NCBI GenBank assembly: GCA_046757565.1
Contig: JBHHYN010000067.1
Span: 1-15,179 of the forward strand
Direction of reading: 5' to 3'
Origin: JBHHYN01 sp046757565
GTDB lineage: Bacteria > Pseudomonadota > Gammaproteobacteria > Eutrophobiales > Eutrophobiaceae
DNA: 15,179 nucleotides
Shown here: positions 8,310-14,990 of the stretch, piece by piece
Numbering within the stretch: the first letter of the stretch is position 1
How the letters are laid out: each line of letters begins with the position of its first letter
Notes under the pieces: model-generated
The model's input: only the letters and a program-made list of their open reading frames with translations
Told to the model about the DNA's origin: nothing
Database searches by the model: none
Program-made: the position numbers and the translations under genes

Positions 8310-8404
8310 GGTTCAGGGTTCAGGGTTCAGGGTTCAGGGTTCAGGGTTCAGGGTTCAGGGTTCCAGGCTCAGGTTCAGGAAACGTTGAACGTTGAACATG
8401 GAAC
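8310..8404. repeat. Heptamer arrays GGTTCAG and GTTGAAC in the flgI-flgJ gap
   Basis: Seven perfect GGTTCAG units run from 8310 to 8358. Decayed copies follow (GGTTCCA at 8359, GGCTCAG at 8366, and another GGTTCAG at 8372-8378). A second 7-bp array runs 8384-8404 as GTTGAAC, GTTGAAC, ATGGAAC and leads directly into the flgI stop codon (8406-8408). Together they fill almost the whole 102-bp gap between flgI and flgJ. Confidence 0.95.
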
Positions 8405-8405
8405 G

Positions 8406-9548
8406 TTAGATCACGATCAGCTCTGCCCTTAAGGCGCCGGCCTCTTTCAGGGCTTCCAATATGGCAACCAGATCACCAGGCGCCGCCCCGACCTGATTGA
8501 CGGCGCGTACAATTTCGTCCAGTGACACACCTGGATTGAACAGAAACATCCGGCTGCTTTGTTGCTGCACATCAATGTCCGAACTGGGGACGACCGCGGT
8601 AGTCCCTCCAGAGAGTGGTCCAGGTTGACTGACGATGGGATTGTTGGTGATGGTGACGACCAGACTACCGTGCGAGACGGCCGCTGCTGTTACCTGCACA
8701 TGTTGGCCGATCACCACGGTCCCGGTCCGTGAATTGATAATTACCCGCGCCGGGGCATCACCGGGGGTTAACTCGATATTCTCAATGGTCGATGTGAATG
8801 CCACACGTTGCGGCAGTTCTCCGGGGGCAACAACCCGTACGGACGACCCATCGAGTGCTGCTGCGGTACCGGACCCCAGTAACCCGTTAATGGCTTCGGC
8901 CATGCGGGTGGTAGTAGTAAAATCCGGTTCATGTAAATTTAAAACAATATAATCACCATTAGCAAATGCTGTCTCCACAGAACGTTCCACTGTCGCGCCA
9001 TTGGGAATTCGCCCCGAACTCGGCACATTCACCGAAACGCTGGAACCGTCATTCGTGTCTACACCGAAACCGCCCACCACAACATTCCCCTGGGCAATGG
9101 CATAGACGTTACCGTCAATACCTTTCAGCGGTGTCATTAACAGACTGCCACCACGCAGGCTGTCGGCATTGCCGAGTGAAGAGACGGTTACGTCGATGGT
9201 CTGGCCGGGTTTGGCAAACGGAGGCAACAGAGCATGTATCGCCACCGCTGCGATATTGTCCAGTTGCGGATTGATGTTAGCGGGCAGCGTGATCCCGAAT
9301 TGCGCCAACATGCTTTTCAGGCTCTGTATGGTAAACGGCGTCTGCGTGGTTTGATCGCCTGTGTCATCCAGACCGACAACCAGGCCATAACCGATCAACT
9401 GGTTTTCACGGACCCCGGCGATTTGCGCCAGATCTTTAATACGCTCAGCGTGTAATGGCAGCGATGCAGCAAGCAAAGACGCTATGATAAAAAAGATACC
9501 TCTGTTAAATATATAAAACCGGTTCAAGGTTCGACGTTCAAGGTTCAT
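8406..9548 (-). CDS. flgI: Flagellar P-ring protein FlgI
   Basis: A 380-residue protein that forms the periplasmic P-ring bushing around the rod. A Sec signal peptide has a hydrophobic core at about 18-30 and a predicted cleavage after LHA (32-34), leaving ERIKDLAQIAGVRENQLIGY, the family's typical mature start. The GYGLVVGLDDTGDQT stretch, INSRTGTVVIGQHVQV, and the C-terminal VRAVNQVGAAPGDLVAILEA are conserved FlgI segments. Length matches the family. The first nine codons (MNLERRTLN) are encoded by four heptamer units, giving an unusually long n-region. There is no other ATG before the signal core. A TTG at codon 8 is possible but also lies in the repeat. No Shine-Dalgarno is visible upstream, where the sequence is all repeat. 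Confidence 0.96.
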   Translation of the reverse strand: MNLERRTLNRFYIFNRGIFFIIASLLAASLPLHAERIKDLAQIAGVRENQLIGYGLVVGLDDTGDQTTQTPFTIQSLKSMLAQFGITLPANINPQLDNIAAVAIHALLPPFAKPGQTIDVTVSSLGNADSLRGGSLLMTPLKGIDGNVYAIAQGNVVVGGFGVDTNDGSSVSVNVPSSGRIPNGATVERSVETAFANGDYIVLNLHEPDFTTTTRMAEAINGLLGSGTAAALDGSSVRVVAPGELPQRVAFTSTIENIELTPGDAPARVIINSRTGTVVIGQHVQVTAAAVSHGSLVVTITNNPIVSQPGPLSGGTTAVVPSSDIDVQQQSSRMFLFNPGVSLDEIVRAVNQVGAAPGDLVAILEALKEAGALRAELIVI

Positions 9549-9590
9549 GGTTCAGGGTTCATGGTTCATGGTTCATGGTTCATGGTTCGT
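9521..9590. repeat. Heptamer tandem array GGTTCAN over the flgI start
   Basis: Ten units in continuous 7-bp register. The first three are worn (GGTTCAA, GGTTCGA, CGTTCAA), then come GGTTCAT at 9542, GGTTCAG at 9549, GGTTCAT at 9556, 9563, 9570 and 9577, and a worn GGTTCGT at 9584. The flgI ATG is the fourth unit (9548-9546). The three worn units are inside the flgI coding region and the better-preserved ones are in the untranslated leader. Confidence 0.95.
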
Positions 9591-9681
9591 AATTGCTGGC
9601 CGATCCGGAGGCAGGACCCCGGGATTTTCGTTGCTTGTCTTTAACTATTATTCTCTCTGTGCCTCTGTGGTGAATCAAATA
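9591..9681. other. flgH-flgI spacer with CACAGAG-type repeat remnant
   Basis: About 90 bp of non-coding sequence between the flgH stop and the heptamer array. It holds a two-copy element at 9653-9673 that reads CACAGAG-GCACAGAG in mRNA sense. No promoter or strong hairpin was recognised. Confidence 0.5.
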
Positions 9682-10407
9682 TTAAAAGGGGAAAATCGGG
9701 CTGGAGAAAAACCGCGCCAGCCATCCCATGACGCTTGATTCAGCCACCTGGCCGTCACCGGTATATTCGATGGTGGCATCGGCAATCTGGCTGGACAAGA
9801 CCGAGTTGTCCGCCAGTATATCCACGGGTCTGACGATGCCGGACAGACGGATATATTCGTTGCCGTTATTCAATGTCACCCGTTTCTCTCCACGCACGAT
9901 CAGATTACCGTTGGGTAATACTTCGACAACACTGACCGTGATATTGCCCGTCAGTGAATTTTGCTGTTTGCTATCGCCGGATCCATCAAATGAGCGATTG
10001 GCACTGAGATTGGTGGACAGATTCAGGTTATTGGTATTAGCCAGGGGCAAAACCCCCGGCGTATCGAACTGTGGGGTAGTCCCGAACAGAGTCGGATTGG
10101 TTATATTGACCGCCGTGTCTTTGGAAGTGCTGGTTGATACTGATTTACTGGCATCGGTGTTCTCAACCAGGCGCACCGTGAGAATATCGCCGATGCGCCT
10201 GGCCTTGGTATCCTCAAACAAGCGCACATCATAACCGGTCTGATAGATGGCACCGTTTGGCTGGAGTTGTACGGCCGGAATAGCCGGCCGTACTGCAGCA
10301 AACGCCGGATCACGTAAGGGTGTATGCTGGCAACCTGTCAACAGGCCGGATAAAAGCACAAGGGCAGCTCCGCCAAGAAAACCCTGAAACAGTATGAAAT
10401 CAGACAT
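9682..10407 (-). CDS. flgH: Flagellar L-ring lipoprotein FlgH
   Basis: A 241-residue lipoprotein from the chosen start. The signal peptide has hydrophobic residues ALVLLSGLL followed by the lipobox LTGC with the acylated Cys26. The mature part has GRIGDILTVRLVENTDASKS-like sequence (the family's GDILTV segment), GNLIVRGEKRVTLN and the C-terminal MGWLARFF. FlgH forms the L-ring in the outer membrane, around the rod above the FlgI P-ring. Start choice: ATG 10407 has GGAAG six bases upstream and does not overlap flgG. ATG 10413 (two codons longer) is nearly as good. The longest frame, from 10446, would overlap flgG and add a charged, Cys-containing leader unlike the family. Confidence 0.93.
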   Translation of the reverse strand: MSDFILFQGFLGGAALVLLSGLLTGCQHTPLRDPAFAAVRPAIPAVQLQPNGAIYQTGYDVRLFEDTKARRIGDILTVRLVENTDASKSVSTSTSKDTAVNITNPTLFGTTPQFDTPGVLPLANTNNLNLSTNLSANRSFDGSGDSKQQNSLTGNITVSVVEVLPNGNLIVRGEKRVTLNNGNEYIRLSGIVRPVDILADNSVLSSQIADATIEYTGDGQVAESSVMGWLARFFSSPIFPF

Positions 10408-10426
10408 GTTCATCTTCCGGCATCGA

Positions 10427-11212
10427 TTACAAATTGTTACTGGCAAACTGCAACATCTGATCGGTAGTGGATATGGCCCTTGAGTTCATCTCGTAGGCGC
10501 GCTGGGTCTCGATCATGTTGACCAGTTCTTCCACTACATTCACATTCGAACTCTCCAATGCCCCTTGTATAATATTCCCCAGGCCGGTCAGTCCGGGTGT
10601 ACCGGATTGTGGCGTCCCGCTTGAGACAGTCTCCTTGACCAGATTATCGCCGATGGGTTGTAACCCCGAAGGATTGATAAAATCGTCCAGTTGAATGTTG
10701 CCAACCGTTGTAGGCGAGGTGCTGCCTGCCACCAACGCACTGACCGTACCATCGCTACCAACGGTGATCGACAGGGTATCGTTCGGGATAGTGATGGGCG
10801 GCTGCAGGACATAACCTGAGGCGGTGACGATTTGTCCCTGGGAGTCGCGTTGGAAAGAGCCGTCACGGGTATAGGCCGTATCGCCATTGGGCAGCAATAT
10901 TTCAAAAAAACCGTTGCCCTGGATGGCCAGATCCAGCGAATTCTCCGTCTGGGAGATATTTCCCTGGGCATAGATTTTTTCAGTGGCCACGGTCCGGACC
11001 CCGGTACCCATCATCAGACCGGAGGGTAATTCGGTATTCTGCGAGGATTGCGCACCGGGCTGCCGGACTGTCTGGTAAAGCAGGTCATTAAACACAGGGC
11101 GGGCCCGCTTGAAGCCCGTTGTATTCACATTGGCCAGATTATTGGCGATCACGGCTATCCTGGTCTGTTGGGCGTCAATTCCTGTCTTGGCGATGCGTAG
11201 TGCCTGTGTCAT
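10427..11212 (-). CDS. flgG: Flagellar distal rod protein FlgG
   Basis: A 261-residue protein, exactly the family's usual size. The N-terminus MTQALRIAKTGIDAQQTRI leads into ANNLANVNTTGFKRARPVF (24-42). The stretch DLAIQGNGFFEILLPNGDTAYTRDG is the conserved flagellar basal-body domain. The C-terminus has LESSNVNVVEELVNMIETQR and ends QMLQFASNNL. FlgG builds the distal rod that passes through the P- and L-rings, and it is secreted by the flagellar export apparatus. The start has a good AGAGGT Shine-Dalgarno (complement at 11220-11225) at 7-nt spacing. Confidence 0.97.
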   Translation of the reverse strand: MTQALRIAKTGIDAQQTRIAVIANNLANVNTTGFKRARPVFNDLLYQTVRQPGAQSSQNTELPSGLMMGTGVRTVATEKIYAQGNISQTENSLDLAIQGNGFFEILLPNGDTAYTRDGSFQRDSQGQIVTASGYVLQPPITIPNDTLSITVGSDGTVSALVAGSTSPTTVGNIQLDDFINPSGLQPIGDNLVKETVSSGTPQSGTPGLTGLGNIIQGALESSNVNVVEELVNMIETQRAYEMNSRAISTTDQMLQFASNNL

Positions 11213-11219
11213 CGTTTAT

Positions 11220-11225
11220 ACCTCT
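11220..11225 (-). promoter_or_regulatory. Ribosome binding site of flgG (AGAGGT)
   Basis: AGAGGT in mRNA sense, 7 nt before the flgG ATG. Immediately upstream is a short inverted repeat, CACTT-N3-AAGTG (11228-11240), which could place a small hairpin next to the site. This ribosome binding site is preserved although a heptamer array lies in the same gap, because the array sits 45 bp further upstream. Confidence 0.75.
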
Positions 11226-11270
11226 GTCACTTGTTAAGTGTCCGTTGTCAGATATCGTTTGTTAGTCGTC

Positions 11271-11310
11271 ACTTTCCACTTTCCACTTTCCACTTTCCAC
11301 TTTCCACTTT
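11271..11310. repeat. Heptamer tandem array ACTTTCC in the flgF-flgG gap
   Basis: Five perfect 7-bp units ACTTTCC (11271-11305) followed by a partial ACTTT. In mRNA sense it is a purine-rich run of GGAAAGT units that begins one base after the flgF stop codon. The unit is unrelated in sequence to the GGTTCAN arrays but has the same period and the same gene-junction placement. Confidence 0.95.
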
Positions 11311-11311
11311 A

Positions 11312-12055
11312 TTACTGAGGGAAACGTAATATCTGTGTAGCGGACTGGTCGTTTTCCTCGACGCTGTGCATAGTGCGAATATTCATCTCAAACTGTCTGG
11401 CGAGCGCGATCATATCCACCAGCGCACTTACCATATTGACGTTGCTGGATTCCAGTGCACCGGGAATGATACGAACATTTGCATCTGCTGCAGCAAGACT
11501 GCTGTCCTTCAGACGAAATTGACCATCCAGTCCTTTATAAATCAATTCCAGCGCCGGGTTGACCAGCTTGATACGATCCACTGTTACCAGGGTTTTTTCA
11601 TCCTGACCGGATGGACGCACGGAGACCGTACCGTCTACGGCTATTTCAATCTTCTCTGCCTGGGGGATGGATATGGGGCCGGCATTCCCCAGGACCGGAT
11701 AACCTGCGCCATTTTCCAGCAAACCCGTGCTGGTCATATGCAGATCGCCTGCCCGGGTATAGGCCTCTGATCCATCCGGCATCTGGATGGCGATCAGGCC
11801 CTCGCCGTCAATGGCGACATCCAGTTCATTGCCGCTGTGATCGATCCGGCCCGGACTGAAATCGGTACCCGGCCGCTCCGGCAATGCATAAACCCGACTT
11901 GCCTTGCCGGCGCCAAAGACCGGCATGCTCCGGAATTGCAATAAGTCTGCACGGAATCCGGTGGTACTGGCGTTCGCCAGGTTGTGACTGACAACGGCCT
12001 GTGCCTGCAGCGTATTCTTCGCTGCAGACATGGCCAGATAAAGCATACGATCCAT
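11312..12055 (-). CDS. flgF: Flagellar proximal rod protein FlgF
   Basis: A 247-residue protein. The N-terminus MDRMLYLAMSAAKNTLQAQA is followed by VSHNLANASTTGFRADLLQF (23-42), the axial-protein motif. LDVAIDGEGLIAIQMPDGSE is the central conserved stretch. The C-terminus has LESSNVNMVSALVDMIALAR and ends RFPQ. FlgF is a proximal rod subunit, made together with FlgB, FlgC and FlgG. The gene starts 29 bp after flgE, with GGGGT about 8 nt upstream as a moderate ribosome binding site. Its stop codon is followed after one base by the ACTTTCC array. Confidence 0.96.
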   Translation of the reverse strand: MDRMLYLAMSAAKNTLQAQAVVSHNLANASTTGFRADLLQFRSMPVFGAGKASRVYALPERPGTDFSPGRIDHSGNELDVAIDGEGLIAIQMPDGSEAYTRAGDLHMTSTGLLENGAGYPVLGNAGPISIPQAEKIEIAVDGTVSVRPSGQDEKTLVTVDRIKLVNPALELIYKGLDGQFRLKDSSLAAADANVRIIPGALESSNVNMVSALVDMIALARQFEMNIRTMHSVEENDQSATQILRFPQ

Positions 12056-12084
12056 AATGGGTTACCCCGTAAGCTCCACGTCAA

Positions 12085-13299
12085 TTAACGCAAATTAATA
12101 ATCGACTGGGTGATAGTATCGTTGGTACTGATTACCTGGGCGTTTGCCTGAAAGGCCCGTTGCGAAATAATCATCTTCACCAGTTCTTCGGAGATATCGA
12201 CATTGGAATCTTCCAGCGCGCCGGATTGCAGCAAGCCGAGACTGGAAGTTCCCGGAGCACCAATTGTTACCGCACCGGAGGCAAACGAATCTCCAAAATT
12301 GGTATCGCTAAGAGGCTGCAAGCCTTGTGGATTCGGAAAATCGGCCAGTGCAATCTGCCCCTGAACCTGTGACTGACCATTGGTAAAGCGGGCAAACAGA
12401 ATACCGTCTTTATCGATATCCAGACCGCTCAGCCTGCCGGTCTCAAACCCGTCTTGCTGTAATCCAAATACGGAAAACGGGCTGCCAAACTGGGTGGTAT
12501 TGTTGTAATCCAGCGTCATGTTGATTGGAGCGCCGCCACCTGCCGCGGTAAAGGCGGGCACGGTAAGCATCCCTGACGCAGGCACGGTCAATGTGCCTGT
12601 TGAGTTGAAAGTCAATGTATCCGGACCATCCACCTGCACGCCATCGGCAAAGGTATAGGTATCCCATTGGTTGGGTATGGCGGTCTTGACATAGAACATA
12701 GAGACCAGATGAGAATTGCCTAATGAATCGAATATCGTGGTCGATGTTGAATTATTAAAACTGCTCGGATTGGTGGCATTGAACACGCCAACAGGCGGCG
12801 GCACTTCCGAGGCATCCAGATTGAGACTGAGGTTGACATTTGCCGTGGGCTTTGGCGGGATATTCGATGTATTAATCTGGATCGGATTGGCCGCACCGGT
12901 AATGTTGCCTTGTGAATCAGCGGAGAATGCGATCAGTTGTTTGCCATCGCTATTACTGATGAATCCGTTTCTATCCAGACCGAAGGCGCCGGCCCTGGAA
13001 AAGATACGGGTACCATTGTCATCCAGGATAAAAAACCCCCGTCCGCTAATGGCTATATCGAGACTGTTTTCCGTAAAGGTGATATTCCCCTGATCAAACT
13101 GCTGGGAGATGGACGCCAACCTTACGCCACTGCCCGGCGTCGTATTGCTGCCGCCGACGCCGGAAACCGCAAACACGTCTGCAAATTGGGACCTTGATTT
13201 CTTGAATCCGGTGGTACTTCCGTTGGCGACATTGTTCGCCACCACATCCAGATCGCTTTGTGCCGCTTTCAGGCCGCTGATCGCTACTCGAAATGACAT
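12085..13299 (-). CDS. flgE: Flagellar hook protein FlgE
   Basis: A 404-residue protein. It begins MSFRVAISGLKAAQSDLDVV, then ANNVANGSTTGFKKSRSQFA (22-41) and LDIAISGRGFFILDDNGTRI. The C-terminus SGALEDSNVDISEELVKMII, then FQANAQVISTNDTITQSIIN, is the conserved D0 helix. The middle forms the exposed hook domains. FlgE polymerises into the hook outside the cell under the FlgD cap encoded just upstream. It has the best ribosome binding site of the operon, AGGAGG with 8-nt spacing, which fits the need for more than a hundred copies per flagellum. The gap from flgD is 46 bp. Confidence 0.97.
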   Translation of the reverse strand: MSFRVAISGLKAAQSDLDVVANNVANGSTTGFKKSRSQFADVFAVSGVGGSNTTPGSGVRLASISQQFDQGNITFTENSLDIAISGRGFFILDDNGTRIFSRAGAFGLDRNGFISNSDGKQLIAFSADSQGNITGAANPIQINTSNIPPKPTANVNLSLNLDASEVPPPVGVFNATNPSSFNNSTSTTIFDSLGNSHLVSMFYVKTAIPNQWDTYTFADGVQVDGPDTLTFNSTGTLTVPASGMLTVPAFTAAGGGAPINMTLDYNNTTQFGSPFSVFGLQQDGFETGRLSGLDIDKDGILFARFTNGQSQVQGQIALADFPNPQGLQPLSDTNFGDSFASGAVTIGAPGTSSLGLLQSGALEDSNVDISEELVKMIISQRAFQANAQVISTNDTITQSIINLR

Positions 13300-13307
13300 A
13301 CTCTGTT

Positions 13308-13313
13308 CCTCCT
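13308..13313 (-). promoter_or_regulatory. Ribosome binding site of flgE (AGGAGG)
   Basis: A perfect AGGAGG in mRNA sense (complement CCTCCT), 8 nt upstream of the flgE ATG. It is the strongest Shine-Dalgarno among the genes in this window and precedes the most highly produced structural protein of the set. Confidence 0.85.
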
Positions 13314-13345
13314 GTCGTTATAAACCTGACAATGTTTACAAGGGG

Positions 13346-14017
13346 TCACATGACCTGTTTCACGTCGTTCATCGGTACCGGCCCAAGCCCTTGTAAATTA
13401 AGCAACGGGCCGTCACCGCTTTGTGTCAGGGTGACGCTTTCCACTTTTGCCTGTATCAGTGTGGGTTGTGTAACTACTTCATTGTCGATGCCGGCCCGGG
13501 CCGTAACTTGATAAGCACCCGGTGCGGCAGCATGTCCGGCAGCATCCAGGCCGTCCCAGGTAAATTGGACGGTGCCGGCCGCCTGTGCACCCAGATGCAA
13601 CTGTTTGACAACCTGGCCGGAGGCATCACTAATGGTTACGGCCAGATCACCCGTGGCCGCTTCCAGCTCCACAGCGCCCCGCATACTCTGCGCCGGATTC
13701 AATTGAAAGGCGCTACCCGGTACCAGTACCGATCTGCCGACCATTGTGGAGGCCTGCAGCGCCTGACTCGATTGCAGCGAAGAGGACAACTGATCAAACG
13801 ACGATTGCAGATCGGAGATCCCGTTGACCGTGCCTATCTGCGCCAGTTGCGTGAGAAACTGCGTGCTGTCCGATGGATTGATCGGGTCCTGATTCCGAAT
13901 CTGCGTCAGCATGAGTTTCAAAAAATCCGATTGTCCCAATTCATTACCGGTTTTCTTGGGATCGCTTTTCAGAGCGAGCTGCTCAAGTCCCGGGGGTAGA
14001 ATGCTGTTTGTGTCCAT
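13346..14017 (-). CDS. flgD: Flagellar hook cap / assembly protein FlgD
   Basis: A 223-residue protein from the chosen start. The N-terminal motif DFLKLMLTQIRNQDP (31-45) followed by STQFLTQLAQ is diagnostic of FlgD. The C-terminal half has a hook-cap beta-domain (QVVKQLHLGAQAAGTVQFTW, DGLDAAGHAAAPGAYQVTA). FlgD sits at the tip of the growing hook and is discarded on completion. ATG 14017 is chosen because it has AGAGGTGA 5 nt upstream (14023-14030). An in-frame ATG at 14053 would add 12 residues and overlap the end of flgC by 11 bp without comparable support. Confidence 0.94.
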   Translation of the reverse strand: MDTNSILPPGLEQLALKSDPKKTGNELGQSDFLKLMLTQIRNQDPINPSDSTQFLTQLAQIGTVNGISDLQSSFDQLSSSLQSSQALQASTMVGRSVLVPGSAFQLNPAQSMRGAVELEAATGDLAVTISDASGQVVKQLHLGAQAAGTVQFTWDGLDAAGHAAAPGAYQVTARAGIDNEVVTQPTLIQAKVESVTLTQSGDGPLLNLQGLGPVPMNDVKQVM

Positions 14018-14022
14018 ATTAA

Positions 14023-14030
14023 TCACCTCT
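14023..14030 (-). promoter_or_regulatory. Ribosome binding site deciding the flgD start (AGAGGTGA)
   Basis: AGAGGTGA in mRNA sense, 5 nt before ATG 14017. It matches the expected anti-Shine-Dalgarno partner closely. It is the same CAGAGGTGA motif found before flgC, and this favours 14017 over 14053 as the flgD start. Confidence 0.8.
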
Positions 14031-14042
14031 GCATGGTTTACG

Positions 14043-14459
14043 TTACTGGCCAAGCGTGAGTGTTCTTAACAACATCTCTTTGGATGCGTTGATGACTTCG
14101 ACGTTGTTTTGAAAGGCCCGCGATGCCGACATCATGTTTGCCATCTCTTCAATCGGATTGACATTGGGCAGGGAGATATAACCCTTGTCATCGGCATAAG
14201 GATGGCCGGGCTGGTATTCCCGCCGCAATGGGGCCCGGCTCTCAACGATCCCCTTCACCCTTACACCTGAGACTGTGGCATCCGCTCCCAGGGCGTGGTC
14301 AAACACCGCCTGGAAGATCGGCTGACGGGCGCGGTAGGTGTTGCCGGTAGAGCTGCTGATACTGTTGGCGTTGGCCAGGTTGCTGGCCGTCACATTTAAT
14401 CTGACGGATTGGGCGCTCAGCGCTGTACCGGCGATATCGAACACGTTAAACAGTGACAT
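14043..14459 (-). CDS. flgC: Flagellar proximal rod protein FlgC
   Basis: A 138-residue protein of normal family length. It has FDIAGTALSAQSVRLNVTAS followed by NLANANS (27-33), GVRVKGIVESRAPLRREYQP, and the C-terminal NPIEEMANMMSASRAFQNNV, then MLLRTLTLGQ. FlgC is a proximal rod subunit in the periplasm that assembles with FlgB and FlgF. The start lies 2 bp after the flgB stop. Its ribosome binding site AGAGGTGA (14466-14473) lies over the last codons of flgB, so the two genes are probably translationally coupled. Confidence 0.96.
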   Translation of the reverse strand: MSLFNVFDIAGTALSAQSVRLNVTASNLANANSISSSTGNTYRARQPIFQAVFDHALGADATVSGVRVKGIVESRAPLRREYQPGHPYADDKGYISLPNVNPIEEMANMMSASRAFQNNVEVINASKEMLLRTLTLGQ

Positions 14460-14461
14460 CG

Positions 14462-14848
14462 CTACTCACCTCTGATTGCGGTCATCAATCCGCGCACGCG
14501 GCCCGTCGCGAAACGCAGGCTGGCCTGATACATCATGGTGTTTTGCATGAACTCGGCACGCTCGCGTTGCATATCGACCGTATTCCCGTCGACGGAGGGC
14601 TGGTCAGGCAAGCGGTATTGCAGGCGCATCCCTGATGGGGACCCGGATATCCCGGACAAATGTGCGCTATCTGTTTTTGCTAGTGCTATTTCATTTTTTA
14701 TGACATGAGAGAAGGCACTGTCGATATCGATATCACGCGCCTTATAACCGGGCGTATCGGCGTTTGCCAGGTTTGTTGCCAGGATTTGCGCCCTCTGTGC
14801 CCGCAAACCAAGCGCCTGCGCATGGATCCCGAATATTTTGTCCGCCAT
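14462..14848 (-). CDS. flgB: Flagellar proximal rod protein FlgB
   Basis: A 128-residue protein of normal family length. It has GLRAQRAQILATNLANADTP followed by GYKARD (24-39 holds the conserved core), and a C-terminal NTVDMQRERAEFMQNTMMYQ, then ASLRFATGRVRGLMTAIRGE. FlgB is the most proximal rod subunit, joining the MS-ring side to FlgC and FlgF. It is the first gene of the operon in the window. The ribosome binding site is moderate (GCAGAGAA just before ATG), and a sigma-54-like promoter lies about 40 bp upstream. It has no signal peptide, as expected for an export-apparatus substrate. Confidence 0.96.
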   Translation of the reverse strand: MADKIFGIHAQALGLRAQRAQILATNLANADTPGYKARDIDIDSAFSHVIKNEIALAKTDSAHLSGISGSPSGMRLQYRLPDQPSVDGNTVDMQRERAEFMQNTMMYQASLRFATGRVRGLMTAIRGE

Positions 14849-14888
14849 TTTTCTCTGCTATCGTTTAAATAAAGATATGTCCTGCCAA

Positions 14889-14903
14889 GCATCAGCCGTG
14901 CCA
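14889..14903 (-). promoter_or_regulatory. Putative sigma-54 promoter of the flg operon
   Basis: On the minus strand the site reads TGGCACGGCTGATGC. This is a perfect -24 box (TGGCACG) and a -12 box ATGC with one mismatch to TTGC. The invariant GG (14902-14901) and GC (14890-14889) are exactly 10 nt apart. The expected start point is about 14877, giving a leader of roughly 30 nt before the flgB ATG. A sigma-54 promoter for rod/hook genes is known from Vibrio and Pseudomonas flagellar hierarchies. The assignment here is by pattern only. Confidence 0.7.
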
Positions 14904-14990
14904 TCTTCTCATGGGTTTATAAGTCACTGAATAGCATGGGTAATTAAAATCTACAGCAGGTGGCAAGCTGGCAATAAACACCCTTTCCCG

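Noticed and set aside
8310..8358. GGTTCAG array resembles plant telomere repeat (GGGTTTA-type, one base different).
   Set aside because: It is internal to an operon, only seven perfect units long, has variable seventh bases elsewhere, and lies next to arrays of unrelated heptamers. A telomere function is not credible.
9521..9590. Phase variation by heptamer slippage as an on/off switch of flgI or the methyltransferase.
   Set aside because: The start codon used is at the gene-side end of the array, so gain or loss of upstream units does not shift the coding frame. Only leader length would change, so frame-switching is unsupported, though tuning of expression remains possible.
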